Assembly: GCF_030345705.1 (NCBI RefSeq)
Contig: NZ_JAUASW010000001.1
Location: 1,984,001 to 2,048,000 of the forward strand
Length of the DNA stretch: 64,000 nucleotides
Origin: Pelomonas sp. SE-A7
GTDB taxonomy: Bacteria > Pseudomonadota > Gammaproteobacteria > Burkholderiales > Burkholderiaceae_C
Direction of reading: 5' to 3'
Below are positions 9,467 through 18,358 of this stretch, in pieces (within the stretch, counting starts at the first letter, position 1; each line of letters starts with the position of its first letter). The notes beneath the pieces are model-generated. The model was not told where the DNA came from, did not search any database, and saw only the letters and a list, made by a program, of their open reading frames with translations. The position numbers and the translations under genes were made by a program.

Positions 9467-10501
9467 ATGCAACTGCTTCCGCTGACGGTTTTCTTCGTCA
9501 CCCTCGCGGCCGGCCTGTTCGGCCCGGCCGCAGCCCAGGACGCCACATTGCGGGAACGCCTGCGCGAGCGAATGCAGGCCCGCCAGGCCGAGAAGCAGCC
9601 CGCGCCGCCGGCTGGAACATTGGGCCCAGGCACTCACGAGCTGAGCGTCCAGCACGCGGGCCAGACCCGCCGCTTCCTGCTCCATATTCCCAAGACCCTG
9701 CAGCCGGCCGGCCAGCCGACGCCGCTGCTGATCGCCATGCACGGTGGCGGCGGCAATATGCGCTTCCAGGCCGATGACGAGAACTACGGCCTGATCAGCA
9801 AGTCCGAGCAAGCCGGCTTCCTCGTGGCCTTCCCGAACGGGCTCAGCCCCCTGCCCGGCGGCGGGCTCGCCACCTGGAATGCCGGCAACTGCTGCGCCCA
9901 GGCGCGCGACAAGGGCAGCGACGACGTGGGCTTCATCCGCGCCATGCTGGCCGAGATCGAGAAACGCCAGGCCGTGGACACGCGGCGCGTCTATGCCACC
10001 GGCATGTCCAACGGCGGCATGATGGCCCACCGCCTGGCCTGCGAGATGGCCGACCGCATCAGCGCCATCGCCGCCGTGGCCGGCACCGACAACACCCGCG
10101 CCTGCAGCCCCTCGCGGCCGGTGCCGGTGCTGATCATCCATGCACGCAACGACGACCATGTGCTGTTCGAGGGCGGCGCCGGCGAGAAGGCCTTCCGCGA
10201 CCGTTCGCAGGTCACTGAATTCACCTCGGTCGCCGAGACCGCCCAGCGCTGGATGCAGCGCAATCGCTGCGATGCGGCGTCGCCCGCCCAGCTCGTGCTG
10301 AAGAACGAAGGCGCGGTCTGCGAGCGGCATGCCGCCGGCTGCGCAGGCGGCGCCGTGGTCGAGGTCTGCACCACCGAGACCGGCGGCCATTCCTGGCCAG
10401 GCGCCGGCAAGGTCAGGCGCGGCAAGGAGGCGGCCTCGCAGGCCTTGTCGGCCAACAACAGGATGTGGGAGTTTTTCCAGCAGGTCGTGCCGCCCAGGTA
10501 A
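9467..10501 (+). CDS. Secreted PHB depolymerase/LpqC-like esterase
   Basis: Alpha/beta hydrolase of 344 residues. The ATG at 9467 gives a signal peptide ending near GPAAAQD; an upstream in-frame extension overlaps the previous gene and was rejected. The triad is visible: Ser181 in GMSNG, an Asp at 229 or 230 in HARNDDH, and His308 in GGHSWPG. The oxyanion region is AMHGGGGN. These match the LpqC/feruloyl-esterase/polyhydroxybutyrate-depolymerase family. Substrate is not decided: a polyester oligomer or an acylated sugar are both possible. Confidence 0.88.
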   Translation: MQLLPLTVFFVTLAAGLFGPAAAQDATLRERLRERMQARQAEKQPAPPAGTLGPGTHELSVQHAGQTRRFLLHIPKTLQPAGQPTPLLIAMHGGGGNMRFQADDENYGLISKSEQAGFLVAFPNGLSPLPGGGLATWNAGNCCAQARDKGSDDVGFIRAMLAEIEKRQAVDTRRVYATGMSNGGMMAHRLACEMADRISAIAAVAGTDNTRACSPSRPVPVLIIHARNDDHVLFEGGAGEKAFRDRSQVTEFTSVAETAQRWMQRNRCDAASPAQLVLKNEGAVCERHAAGCAGGAVVEVCTTETGGHSWPGAGKVRRGKEAASQALSANNRMWEFFQQVVPPR

Positions 10502-10549
10502 GCGCTCGGCCGCGCGTATCCAGCGGTCATCACAAGCAGGAGATTGGCC

Positions 10550-11014
10550 ATGCGATTGAACGTCAACGGCAGGCTTCACGAGCTCGACGTCGAGCCCGAG
10601 ATGCCCCTGCTCTGGGTGCTGCGCGACGAGCTCGCCATCACCGGCCCCAAGTACGGCTGCGGCATCGCCATGTGCGGCGCCTGCACGGTCCATGTCGATG
10701 GCGTGGCGGTGCGCTCCTGCTCGCTGCCGGTCGGCCAGGTCCGGGGCGCCGTGACCACCATTGAAGGCCTGGGCAGCCCCGCGGCCCTGCATGCGGTGCA
10801 GGCTGCCTGGGTCGAGCACCAGGTGGCGCAATGTGGCTACTGTCAGTCGGGCCAGATCATGGCAGCGGCCGCCCTGCTGGCCACCAAGCCCGCGCCCAGC
10901 GATGAGGACATCGACGCCGCGATGTCGGGCAATCTGTGCCGCTGCGGCACCTACCCGCGCATCCGCGAAGCAGTGAAGACCGCCGCCAAGGCCTTGGGCG
11001 GAGCTGCGAAATGA
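10550..11014 (+). CDS. iorA: 2Fe-2S subunit of a molybdenum hydroxylase (IorA type)
   Basis: Small electron-transfer subunit of 154 residues. Cys37, Cys42, Cys45 and Cys57 bind the plant-type 2Fe-2S cluster; CxxC (QCGYC) and CxC (NLCRC) bind the second. An AGGAG site 7 nt upstream supports ATG 10550 over an in-frame TTG at 10544. Its stop overlaps the next start (ATGA). The family includes isoquinoline 1-oxidoreductase and membrane-bound aldehyde dehydrogenases; there is no FAD subunit, so electrons probably go to a cytochrome or the quinone pool. Confidence 0.9.
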   Translation: MRLNVNGRLHELDVEPEMPLLWVLRDELAITGPKYGCGIAMCGACTVHVDGVAVRSCSLPVGQVRGAVTTIEGLGSPAALHAVQAAWVEHQVAQCGYCQSGQIMAAAALLATKPAPSDEDIDAAMSGNLCRCGTYPRIREAVKTAAKALGGAAK

Positions 11015-13263
11015 GCGGCGGCAGCAGCAAGCTGGGCACGATCGCACGCCGGACCTTTCTGGTCGGCTCGGTCGCCATCGCCGGTGGCGTGGCCTTCGGA
11101 ACCTACCTGGTGCGCCGCACGCCGGCCAACCCGTTGCTGGACGGCCGGGCCGAGGGCGAAACCGTCTTCAACCCCTGGGTGAAGATAGACGCCAAGGGCA
11201 TCACCCTGATCGCGCCTCACACCGACCTCGGCCAGGGCGCGCGCTCGGTACAGGCCGCGCTGATCGCCGAAGAGCTGGACCTGGGCTGGGGCCAGTTCAC
11301 GGTCGATCCCGGCCCGCCGGCCGCGGCCTACTACAACACTGCGCTGGCCGGCGAGCAGGTGCCCTTCATGTCAACCGACACCAGCGCCACGGCCGAGGCC
11401 TTGCGCTCGACCATGGGCGCGCTGTTCAAGGTCCTGGGCCTGCAGCTGACCGGCGGCTCCAGCACCGTGCCGGACAGCTTCGACAAGTTGCGCAGGGCCG
11501 GCGCCGTAGCCCGCGAGACGCTCAAGCGCGCCGCCGCCAAGCAAAGCGGCGTGCCGCTGGACCAGCTGAAGACGGAGCAAGGCGCCGTCGTGCTGCCCGA
11601 CGGCCGGCGCATCGCCTACACCGCCCTGGCCCGCGAGGCAGCTGCCATCGAGCCGGTGCAGGAGGTGGTGCTGCGCGATCCCTCGCAGTGGCGGCTGATA
11701 GGCAAGCCCATGCAGAGGCTGGACGTGGTGGCCAAGTCCACCGGCACCCAGACCTATGGCATAGACCTGCGCATGGAAGGCCTGCTGCACGCCACGGTCA
11801 AGGTCAATCCGCGCCAGGGCGGCGCCCTGCTGGGCTACGACGCCAAGGTGGCCGCGGCCATGCGCGGCGTGAAGAAGATCGTGCCGGTGACGAACGGCGT
11901 GGCCGTGATCGCCGACAACACCTGGCGTGCCTTCCAGGCCGCCAATGCGCTGAACATCCAATGGGGCCCGGCGCCCTACCCGGCCGAACAGGCCGAGCAC
12001 TGGCGCGCCGTGGCCGAGTCCTTCGTGCCCGAGCGGCTGGACAAGCAGTGGCGCAACGACGGCAACATCGAAACCGCGCTGGACGACAAGTCCCTCAGCG
12101 CCGAATACAAGGCGCCTTACCTGGCCCATGCGCCGCTGGAGCCGCTCTCGGCCGTGGTCAAGGTGACGGCCGAACGGGTCGATGTCTGGGTCAGCAGCCA
12201 GGTGCCGCGCTTCGCGCAGGAAAAGGTCGCCAAGATCTGCGGCGTCGCGGTCGAGCGGGTGCATCTGCACAACCAGGTCTGCGGCGGCAGCTTCGGCCAC
12301 CGGCTGGAGTTCGAGAACATCACGCTGGCCGCCGAGGTGGCCAAGCAGATGCCTGGCGTGCCCATCAAGCTGACTTTCAGCCGCGAGGAAGACTTCGCCC
12401 ACGACTTCCCGCGGCAGATCACCATGAGCCGCGCGCGCGGCAGCGTCAAGGACGGCAAGGTCGAGGCGCTGTCGCTGGACATCGCCTCGGTCTCGTCCAG
12501 CAGCTCGCAGATGAAGCGCCTGGGCCAGCCCATGCCGGGGCCCGATGGCCAGATCCCGGCCGGCGCCTGGAACCTGCCCTATGCGCTGCCGCATTTCCGC
12601 CTGCGGGCCTACCGCGTGCCCGAGCTGGCGCCAACCAGCTCCTGGCGCTCGGTCGGGGCCTCGTCGGCCGGCTTCTTCGCCGATGGCTTCCTGGACGAGC
12701 TGATCCACGCCGCCGGTGCCGACCCGCTGCTGGAGCGGCTGCGCCTGGCCAGCGATCCGGTGGCGCGCAAGGTGCTCGAAGCCGTGGGCGAGATGTCGGG
12801 CTGGAAAGGCGCCAGGCTGGGCGAGGGGCGTGGCCGCGGCGTGGCCTTCGTCGAGTCCTTCGGCGTGCCCTGCGCCCAGGTGGTGGAGGTGCACAACACG
12901 CCGCAGGGCCTGCGCATCGCCAAGGTCTGGGTAGCGCTGGACGTGGGAAAGGTGGTGGACCCGGTCAACTTCGACAACCAGGTCAAGGGCGCCGTGGTCT
13001 GGGGCCTGGGCCATGCGATGAACTGCGAGATCACCTATGCCGACGGCCAGGCGCAGCAGACCAACTTCCATGCCTATCCCGGCATGCGGCTGAACCAGTG
13101 CCCGGAGATCGTGGTGCGGGGGCTGGAGCATGGCGCCAAGCTGCGCGGCGCCGGCGAACCGCCGGTGCCACCGGCGGCACCGGCCCTGGCCAATGCGATC
13201 TTCGCGGCCACCGGCCAGCGGCTGCGCGAGATGCCGTTCAGCAAGCAGCTCAGCTTCGCCTAG
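11011..13263 (+). CDS. iorB: Molybdopterin subunit, IorB/aldehyde oxidase type, Tat-exported
   Basis: Catalytic partner of the preceding gene, 750 residues, translationally coupled by a 4-nt overlap. The N-terminus has a twin-arginine motif (ARRTFLVGS) and one hydrophobic helix, so the cofactor-loaded protein is probably exported and membrane anchored. Two molybdopterin-binding repeats follow (DLGQGARSVQAALIAEELDL; CGGSFGHRLEFEN). The catalytic glutamate is Glu716 in RGAGEPPVPP. The substrate cannot be read from sequence: N-heteroaromatics or aldehydes are typical. The xdhC-type factor at 17 kb could serve it, though IorAB-type enzymes often have their own. Confidence 0.88.
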   Translation: MSGGSSKLGTIARRTFLVGSVAIAGGVAFGTYLVRRTPANPLLDGRAEGETVFNPWVKIDAKGITLIAPHTDLGQGARSVQAALIAEELDLGWGQFTVDPGPPAAAYYNTALAGEQVPFMSTDTSATAEALRSTMGALFKVLGLQLTGGSSTVPDSFDKLRRAGAVARETLKRAAAKQSGVPLDQLKTEQGAVVLPDGRRIAYTALAREAAAIEPVQEVVLRDPSQWRLIGKPMQRLDVVAKSTGTQTYGIDLRMEGLLHATVKVNPRQGGALLGYDAKVAAAMRGVKKIVPVTNGVAVIADNTWRAFQAANALNIQWGPAPYPAEQAEHWRAVAESFVPERLDKQWRNDGNIETALDDKSLSAEYKAPYLAHAPLEPLSAVVKVTAERVDVWVSSQVPRFAQEKVAKICGVAVERVHLHNQVCGGSFGHRLEFENITLAAEVAKQMPGVPIKLTFSREEDFAHDFPRQITMSRARGSVKDGKVEALSLDIASVSSSSSQMKRLGQPMPGPDGQIPAGAWNLPYALPHFRLRAYRVPELAPTSSWRSVGASSAGFFADGFLDELIHAAGADPLLERLRLASDPVARKVLEAVGEMSGWKGARLGEGRGRGVAFVESFGVPCAQVVEVHNTPQGLRIAKVWVALDVGKVVDPVNFDNQVKGAVVWGLGHAMNCEITYADGQAQQTNFHAYPGMRLNQCPEIVVRGLEHGAKLRGAGEPPVPPAAPALANAIFAATGQRLREMPFSKQLSFA

Positions 13264-13354
13264 GCGCCAGCCGCACAAGCCTTGGACCGGCGGCGCAGCC
13301 GGCCCCAGGGCCTGTCATAGACTGGCCGCCGCTCACGACCCGGAGATCCCGCCC

Positions 13355-13984
13355 ATGCTGCTCAAGCGCTTCCTGCTGCCTCTAGCCCTGAGCCTTTTCG
13401 GCCTGGCCGGGCTGTCCGGCTGCGCCAGCAACAAGCCCTATGTGGTGCCGGCGCCGGCCATCGTCTCCATGCAGAGCTGGGGCGGCACGCCGATCCAGGA
13501 CCCCGGCCCGCCGCAGACCCTCACCCACATCACCCTGCACCACCAGGGCGAGACCTGGAACCCGGCGCGCGACCCGGCCGAGTACCTGCCCAAGCTGCAG
13601 ACCTGGTCGCGCCAGACCAAGCGCTGGGCCGACATTCCCTACCACTACGTGATCGCGCCGGACGGCCGCATCTATGCGGCCCGGCCCGAGGGCGTTGCCG
13701 GCGACACCAACACCGAATACGACCCGCGCGGCCATCTGCTGATCATGCTGCTGGGCAATTTCGAGGAAGTGGAACCGACCCGCGAGGCCCTGGCCGCCAC
13801 GGCCGAGCTGATGGCCTGGTCGGCCCAGCGGCTGGGCCTGGGCGTGGATGCGATTGCCACACACAAGGACCACAGCAAGCAGACCGTCTGCCCGGGCAGG
13901 AACCTTTATCGCCATGTCCAGAGCGGCTGGTTGAAGCGCGCGGTGCAGGCCAGAATGGCGGGAGAAATCCTTCCGCCACCATGA
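13355..13984 (+). CDS. N-acetylmuramoyl-L-alanine amidase lipoprotein
   Basis: Peptidoglycan amidase of the Amidase_2/PGRP fold, 209 residues. The start at ATG 13355 gives a lipoprotein signal with lipobox LSGC (Cys near residue 21), so it is membrane anchored in the cell envelope. Zinc-ligand candidates are the His in ITLHHQGE and the His and Cys in THKDHSKQTVCPG; the Tyr/His-rich centre (DIPYHYVIAPDG) is typical of the family. Its stop overlaps the start of the next gene by 4 nt. Confidence 0.87.
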   Translation: MLLKRFLLPLALSLFGLAGLSGCASNKPYVVPAPAIVSMQSWGGTPIQDPGPPQTLTHITLHHQGETWNPARDPAEYLPKLQTWSRQTKRWADIPYHYVIAPDGRIYAARPEGVAGDTNTEYDPRGHLLIMLLGNFEEVEPTREALAATAELMAWSAQRLGLGVDAIATHKDHSKQTVCPGRNLYRHVQSGWLKRAVQARMAGEILPPP

Positions 13985-14700
13985 GACGTCGCAACGCCCT
14001 TTCTGCCATCGCCCTGGCGCCCCATTGGGTCGGCGCCCAGCCAGGCTTGATGCGCTCGTCCACCCTGCTGGAGCAGGATCCGGCCACCACGGTGGCCGAG
14101 CGGGTCATGCGCGAGGCCTACCGCCGGCTGGGCCTGGAGCTGCAGGTGCAGGCCATGCCGGGCGAGCGCTCCTTGATCAGCGCCAACAGCGGCGAGACCG
14201 ACGCCGAGCTGTACCGCAGGGCCGGTATCGACCGGCTCTACCCCCAGCTGCTGCAGGTGCCGGTGCCGCTGCTGACCTATGAGATCGTCGTCTTCACCAA
14301 GAGCAGGCCCTTCGCCATCGAGGGCTGGGAGAGCCTGCGGCCCTACAGGCTGGGCTATGTGAAGGGCATCAAGATCGTCGAGGAGATGACGGCCGGCATG
14401 AAGCAGGAGCCGGTGGCGACGATGCAGCAGGCCTTCGTCAAGCTGGACCTGGGCCGGACCGACCTGGTGCTGGCCAACCGCGCCTCGGGCCTGGCGGCCC
14501 TGCACGGACTGCCCATCAACGGCGTGCGCGTGCTGTCACCGCCGCTGGCCACTTTCCCGGTCTTCCATTACCTGAACAAGCGCCATGAAGCCCTGCTGCC
14601 GCGGCTGACCGCCACGCTGCGCGAGATGGAGCGCGAGCGCTTCATCCGGCAGGTGCAGGAGGAGGAACTGGCGCGCTATGCCGAGGCCGTGACCCGCTGA
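13981..14700 (+). CDS. Solute-binding-like periplasmic protein
   Basis: A 239-residue protein resembling family-3 extracellular solute-binding proteins in size and pattern (VMREAYRRLGLELQVQAMPGERSL; GYVKGIKIVEEM; RTDLVLANRASGLAALH). A short hydrophobic segment (residues 6-19) ending VGAQ is a probable signal peptide. There is no transporter permease or ATPase beside it, so it is an orphan binding or sensing protein. It is coupled to the amidase gene by a 4-nt overlap, which hints at a cell-envelope role. Confidence 0.7.
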   Translation: MRRRNALSAIALAPHWVGAQPGLMRSSTLLEQDPATTVAERVMREAYRRLGLELQVQAMPGERSLISANSGETDAELYRRAGIDRLYPQLLQVPVPLLTYEIVVFTKSRPFAIEGWESLRPYRLGYVKGIKIVEEMTAGMKQEPVATMQQAFVKLDLGRTDLVLANRASGLAALHGLPINGVRVLSPPLATFPVFHYLNKRHEALLPRLTATLREMERERFIRQVQEEELARYAEAVTR

Positions 14701-14708
14701 TGCGGCAC

Positions 14709-14724
14709 GGCCCGTCGGCGGGCC
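14709..14724. terminator. Hairpin between convergent genes
   Basis: GGCCCG-TCGG-CGGGCC lies between the stops of the solute-binding-like gene and the PilZ gene. There is no T-tract. Confidence 0.4.
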
Positions 14725-15159
14725 TCAGTGCAGCAGGGGACCCTCGCCGCTGAGCTGCCGGTCCAGCCATTCGGCCGCGGCCTGCTCGGTGGTCATCGCC
14801 TGGCCGCCGTCGCGCATCGCCGCCTCGCGCAGGTCCTCGATCTGCTGCAGCTGGCGCAGCATGCGGGTCATGGCGACGATCTCGGTATCGAGGAAACCGG
14901 CGCCCACGTCGTAGCCACCTTCGCGGTCGTTGGGCCGGCACCAGGCCACCTCGGCCTCGGCCTTCAGCGGCGGCTCGACATAGGGAATGCTGATCAGGAG
15001 CTGCCGGCCCGGCAGCACCGGCTGGTCCACATGCAGCGACAGGCCGCCGACGCTGATGTCCTGCAGCTGGCCCGGCGTGTCAGGGTCCAGCAGCGAGTCA
15101 TAGCCGGACTCCTCGACCTCGATGGGCATGTCGAACTCATGGCGGAAGAACTTGCGCAT
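14725..15159 (-). CDS. PilZ-domain protein
   Basis: A 144-residue protein. ATG 15159 follows an AGGAG site by 7 nt and is preferred over a TTG 21 nt upstream. The PilZ signature for cyclic-di-GMP binding is complete: RxxxR formed by Arg2 and Arg6 (RKFFR), then DISVGGL matching (D/N)xSxxG. A C-terminal helical tail of about 45 residues follows the barrel. It may link cyclic-di-GMP to a partner protein; nothing adjacent names that partner. Confidence 0.85.
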   Translation of the reverse strand: MRKFFRHEFDMPIEVEESGYDSLLDPDTPGQLQDISVGGLSLHVDQPVLPGRQLLISIPYVEPPLKAEAEVAWCRPNDREGGYDVGAGFLDTEIVAMTRMLRQLQQIEDLREAAMRDGGQAMTTEQAAAEWLDRQLSGEGPLLH

Positions 15160-15208
15160 GGGTGTCTCCTGGATCAGCAAGGCCAGCGGCGAGCATACGC
15201 CCAGGCGC

Positions 15209-17119
15209 TCAGGGCTTGCCGGAGCGCTTTCGCAACTCGGTCACGGGCAGGGTGATCATGCGGCCGAGCGGCTTGCCGTCGCGGTAGGCGATCACCCTCA
15301 GCAGCGCCGCGTCCTTGGGCACGGCGAGCGGCGCCGCATAGCGGGGATAGAACTCGTCCGGGAAGGAGCCGTCGAAGCTGTAGTACAGACTCAAGCCGTC
15401 TATTTCCGGAGTCATCTCGACCCGCAGGCCGCCCACCGCCGTCTCGCTGGTCTTGATGATGGGGTCGTAGAGGCTGGTCGAGTACTTCAGCCTGGCCTCG
15501 TCGAAGCGCTGGAAGTGGGCCTCGACGCGGGGCACGAAGCCGGCCCAGTCGCGCTTGTCCTTCGGGCTCCACAATGCCTCGGCCACGGCAAAGGCGCGGG
15601 GCCAGGTCATGTATTGGGCATGGCGCGTGTTGTAGACCTGCTCGGTCCAGAGATTGGCCTGGCCGCCCTTGACCAACTTCGCATCGACCCCCTCCGGCAG
15701 CGGCTCGAACTGGTAGGTCTTGCTCAGGCGCACCGAGGCATAGACCGGTGGTTCGAAACCGGCATCGCCCTGCATCAGGTCGATGTAGACAAAATCCCGC
15801 GGCGTCATCACCACCTCATGGCCCAGGCGCGCCGCGTCTATGCCACCCTGCTGGCCGCGCCAGCTCATCACGGCCGCGCCGGGCACCAGGCCGCCCTGCA
15901 GGATCTCGTCCCAGCCGATCATCTTCTTGCCGTGCGCCGTGATGAGCTTGTGCAGGCGGGCGACGAAATAGGCCTGCACCTCGTCCAGGTTCCTGAGCTG
16001 CTCGCGTGCCATCAAGGCCTGGATCGCCTCGCTCTTCTCCCAGAAATTGCGGGCCGTCTCGTCGCCCCCCATGTGCAGGTAGTCGAACGGAAACAGCCGG
16101 GCCAGCTCGCCGAACACCTGGTCGGCGAACTCGTAGACCTGCTCCTTGGCCGGGCACAAGGTGTTGTCAACCAGGCCGTAGTAGCGGCCGCCCGGCGGCC
16201 AGACCAGCAGCTGCTCGCCGCTGTTGACCGCATAGCTGCCGGGCGTGCAACTGAGCTCGGGATAGGCGGCCAGCGCCGCCAGGCTGTGGCCCGGCATGTC
16301 GATCTCGGGCAGCACGTCGATGTGCCTGGCCTTGGCATAGGCCACGATCTCGCGCACCTGCTCCTGCGTGTAGAAGCCGCCGTAGTCGCGCGGCTCTTCG
16401 GCGGTGGGCGCCGAGAAGCGGCCGAAGTTGCCGGTCTTGCCCACGCGCCAGGCGCCGACCTCGGTCAGCCGCGGCAGGCTCTTGATCTCGATGCGCCAGC
16501 CCTGGTCGTCGGTCAGGTGCCAGTGCAGCAGATTGAACTTGTAGCGGGCCATCTGGTCGATGAAGGCCTTGACCTCGGCCACGCTGAAGAAATGGCGCGA
16601 GACGTCCAGCATCAGGCCGCGCCAGCCAAAGCGCGGATGGTCCTTGATCACGACGGCCGGCATGGCCCAGCGGACCTGCTTGGAGACCGCCTCACGCTCG
16701 ACTTCCTTGGGCAGCAGTTGCAAGAGCGTCTGCACACCCCGGAAGGCACCGGCCGGCGTGGCCCCGGCCAGCACCACGCCCTGTCGATTGACCTTGAGCT
16801 GATAGCCCTCGGGCGGCAGGCCGCTACCGGACTGGAGGCTCACCAGGATGCGATTGGCGGCCACCGACTTGGGCTGGCCCTTGTCGACCGGCAGCTTGAA
16901 GCCGGTGGCGCGACGCAGCCGCTGGGCCAGGCCCTCGGCGACCTCGTCAAGCTCCGGCGCGGCGACCGCAATGCGGGTCGCCGCATTGATGCGGAACTCG
17001 CCCGCCTGGCGCTCCATCGAGACCGGCACCGGAATCAGCGCAGGCAGGGGCAACTCAGCGGCCAGCGCCGCACTACCTGCCCACAAGAGCAGGCAACTCA
17101 TCCATTTCATCTTGATCAC
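15209..17119 (-). CDS. Beta-N-acetylhexosaminidase, glycoside hydrolase family 20
   Basis: Removes terminal GlcNAc/GalNAc, for example from chitin or peptidoglycan fragments. A GH20 N-terminal domain (about residues 25-150) precedes the TIM barrel. The catalytic Asp-Glu pair is Asp353-Glu354 in HMGGDE, and the WHLTDDQGWR and DMPGHS motifs are present. The GTG at 17119 makes a 4-nt GTGA overlap with the xdhC stop. An ATG at 17110 gives an equally good signal peptide (MKWMSCLLLWAGSAALAA). It is the last gene of uraH-xdhC-hexosaminidase, an unexpected neighbour for purine genes. Confidence 0.92.
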   Translation of the reverse strand: MIKMKWMSCLLLWAGSAALAAELPLPALIPVPVSMERQAGEFRINAATRIAVAAPELDEVAEGLAQRLRRATGFKLPVDKGQPKSVAANRILVSLQSGSGLPPEGYQLKVNRQGVVLAGATPAGAFRGVQTLLQLLPKEVEREAVSKQVRWAMPAVVIKDHPRFGWRGLMLDVSRHFFSVAEVKAFIDQMARYKFNLLHWHLTDDQGWRIEIKSLPRLTEVGAWRVGKTGNFGRFSAPTAEEPRDYGGFYTQEQVREIVAYAKARHIDVLPEIDMPGHSLAALAAYPELSCTPGSYAVNSGEQLLVWPPGGRYYGLVDNTLCPAKEQVYEFADQVFGELARLFPFDYLHMGGDETARNFWEKSEAIQALMAREQLRNLDEVQAYFVARLHKLITAHGKKMIGWDEILQGGLVPGAAVMSWRGQQGGIDAARLGHEVVMTPRDFVYIDLMQGDAGFEPPVYASVRLSKTYQFEPLPEGVDAKLVKGGQANLWTEQVYNTRHAQYMTWPRAFAVAEALWSPKDKRDWAGFVPRVEAHFQRFDEARLKYSTSLYDPIIKTSETAVGGLRVEMTPEIDGLSLYYSFDGSFPDEFYPRYAAPLAVPKDAALLRVIAYRDGKPLGRMITLPVTELRKRSGKP

Positions 17120-17937
17120 TCCACGGCAGCGTCCAGGCGTTGCAGCAGTTGGGCCGCCACCGCGACGGCAATCACCTCGGGCTGCTTGCCGGCGATGCCT
17201 GGCAATCCTATCGGGCTGGTGACCTGGGCCAGTTCAGCGGCCGTGAAGCCGCGCGCCTCCAGCCGCTGGCGGAAGCTGGCCCATTTGCTCTTGCTGCCTA
17301 TCAGGCCTATGAAAGGCAGGTCGCCTCGCTGGCGCTGGCGCGCCAGGCAGGCGGCCACCAGCTCCAGGTCCTCGGCATGGTTGAAGCTCATGATCAAGAC
17401 CAGGCTGCCCGGCGCCAGGTCGGCCACGGCGCGCTGCACCGGGTCCGAATGCTCGGCCCTCACCTGCTCGGGCAGGTCGGCCGGAAAGATTTCGTCGCGG
17501 CTGTCCACCCACAGCAGGTCCAGCGGCAGCCGGGCCAGCAGCTCGACGATGGCCCGGCCCACATGGCCGCCGCCGAACAAGGCCACGGAGCCCAGCGGCG
17601 CCGGCGCCAGCCGCTCGCGCAAGGCAGGGATCTGGTCGGCCGACAGCAGCTCGTAGCGCAGCCAGACCACGCCACCGCAGCATTGGCCCAGGCTGGGGCC
17701 CAAGGGATAGCGCTTGACCGGCTCGTCTATGCGGCCCAGGGCCAGCAGGGCGCGGGCCTGGGCGATGCCATCGAACTCCAGCCGGCCGCCGCCCACGGTA
17801 CCGGCGCACAGGCCAGCGGCCGTGACCGCCATCCAGGCCCCGACCTCGCGCGGGCCGCTGCCTTGCACCTCGTGCACCGTCACCAGCACCACCGCTTCGC
17901 GGGCCAGGGTCAGGGCCAGTTGCTGCCAGTCGCGCAT
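17116..17937 (-). CDS. xdhC: Xanthine dehydrogenase accessory factor
   Basis: Binds and matures the molybdenum cofactor (sulfuration) and hands it to XdhB. It has 273 residues from ATG 17937; an upstream TTG at 17955 would add six. N-terminal XdhC/CoxI motif: GSGPREVGAWMAV, GTVGGGRLEF and CCGGVV. C-terminal Rossmann domain: VALFGGGHVGRAIVELL and FIGLIGSKSKW. It lies 23 nt after uraH and overlaps the hexosaminidase start, so it is the middle gene of a three-gene transcript under the divergent uraH promoter, away from its partners xdhAB. Confidence 0.95.
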   Translation of the reverse strand: MRDWQQLALTLAREAVVLVTVHEVQGSGPREVGAWMAVTAAGLCAGTVGGGRLEFDGIAQARALLALGRIDEPVKRYPLGPSLGQCCGGVVWLRYELLSADQIPALRERLAPAPLGSVALFGGGHVGRAIVELLARLPLDLLWVDSRDEIFPADLPEQVRAEHSDPVQRAVADLAPGSLVLIMSFNHAEDLELVAACLARQRQRGDLPFIGLIGSKSKWASFRQRLEARGFTAAELAQVTSPIGLPGIAGKQPEVIAVAVAAQLLQRLDAAVE

Positions 17938-17960
17938 GGTGAATGGATCAGGCAAGGAAC

Positions 17961-18305
17961 TCAGCTGCCCCGGTAGGTCGAATAGCTCCAGGGGCTCGCC
18001 AGCAGGGGCACGTGGTAATGCGCCGAAGCATCGGCGATGCCGAAGTCCAGCGGCACTTCATCCAGGAAAGCCGGCTCGGGCAGGGCCTCGCCGCGGGCGC
18101 GGAAGTAGGCACCCAGCTCGAAGACCAGGCGGTAGCGGCCGGGCTTGAGCGTTTCGCCTTCCAGCAGCGGGCCGTCGGCGCGGCCATCGGCATTCAGGCG
18201 CAGCGCCTTGATCAGCGTGCCGTCGGCGCCGAGCAGGCGCACGGCCATGCCGGCGGCGGGGCAGCCGTTGGCGGTGTCGAGCACATGGGTGGTGAGCTTG
18301 CCCAT
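17961..18305 (-). CDS. uraH: 5-hydroxyisourate hydrolase
   Basis: Hydrolyses 5-hydroxyisourate, the product of urate oxidation, to OHCU. It has 114 residues from ATG 18305. The N-terminal signature is LTTHVLDTANGCPA, an Arg/His-containing middle follows, and the C-terminal tetrapeptide YRGS distinguishes this enzyme from transthyretin. It is the first gene of the leftward operon and is divergent from the GntR gene over 53 bp that hold a palindromic operator. Confidence 0.96.
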   Translation of the reverse strand: MGKLTTHVLDTANGCPAAGMAVRLLGADGTLIKALRLNADGRADGPLLEGETLKPGRYRLVFELGAYFRARGEALPEPAFLDEVPLDFGIADASAHYHVPLLASPWSYSTYRGS

Positions 18306-18336
18306 CGGTGAATCGTCCTGCTGGATTGGATGCCAA

Positions 18337-18348
18337 AGTGTATACACT
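18337..18348. promoter_or_regulatory. Palindromic GntR-type operator
   Basis: AGTGTATACACT is a perfect 12-bp palindrome in the 53-bp uraH/gntR gap. The TGTATACA core is of the kind bound by FadR-subfamily GntR regulators. TATACA reads as a -10 element on both strands, so one bound dimer could block both promoters. The site ends 10 bp before the gntR ATG, so that mRNA would be almost leaderless. Confidence 0.65.
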
Positions 18349-18358
18349 CCGGCACACC

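Noticed and set aside
11371..13278. 635-codon frame opposite iorB
   Set aside because: Antisense shadow of a gene with clear molybdopterin motifs.
15122..17656. 844-codon plus-strand frame over the hexosaminidase and xdhC genes
   Set aside because: Runs across two real genes on the other strand and has no recognisable domain.
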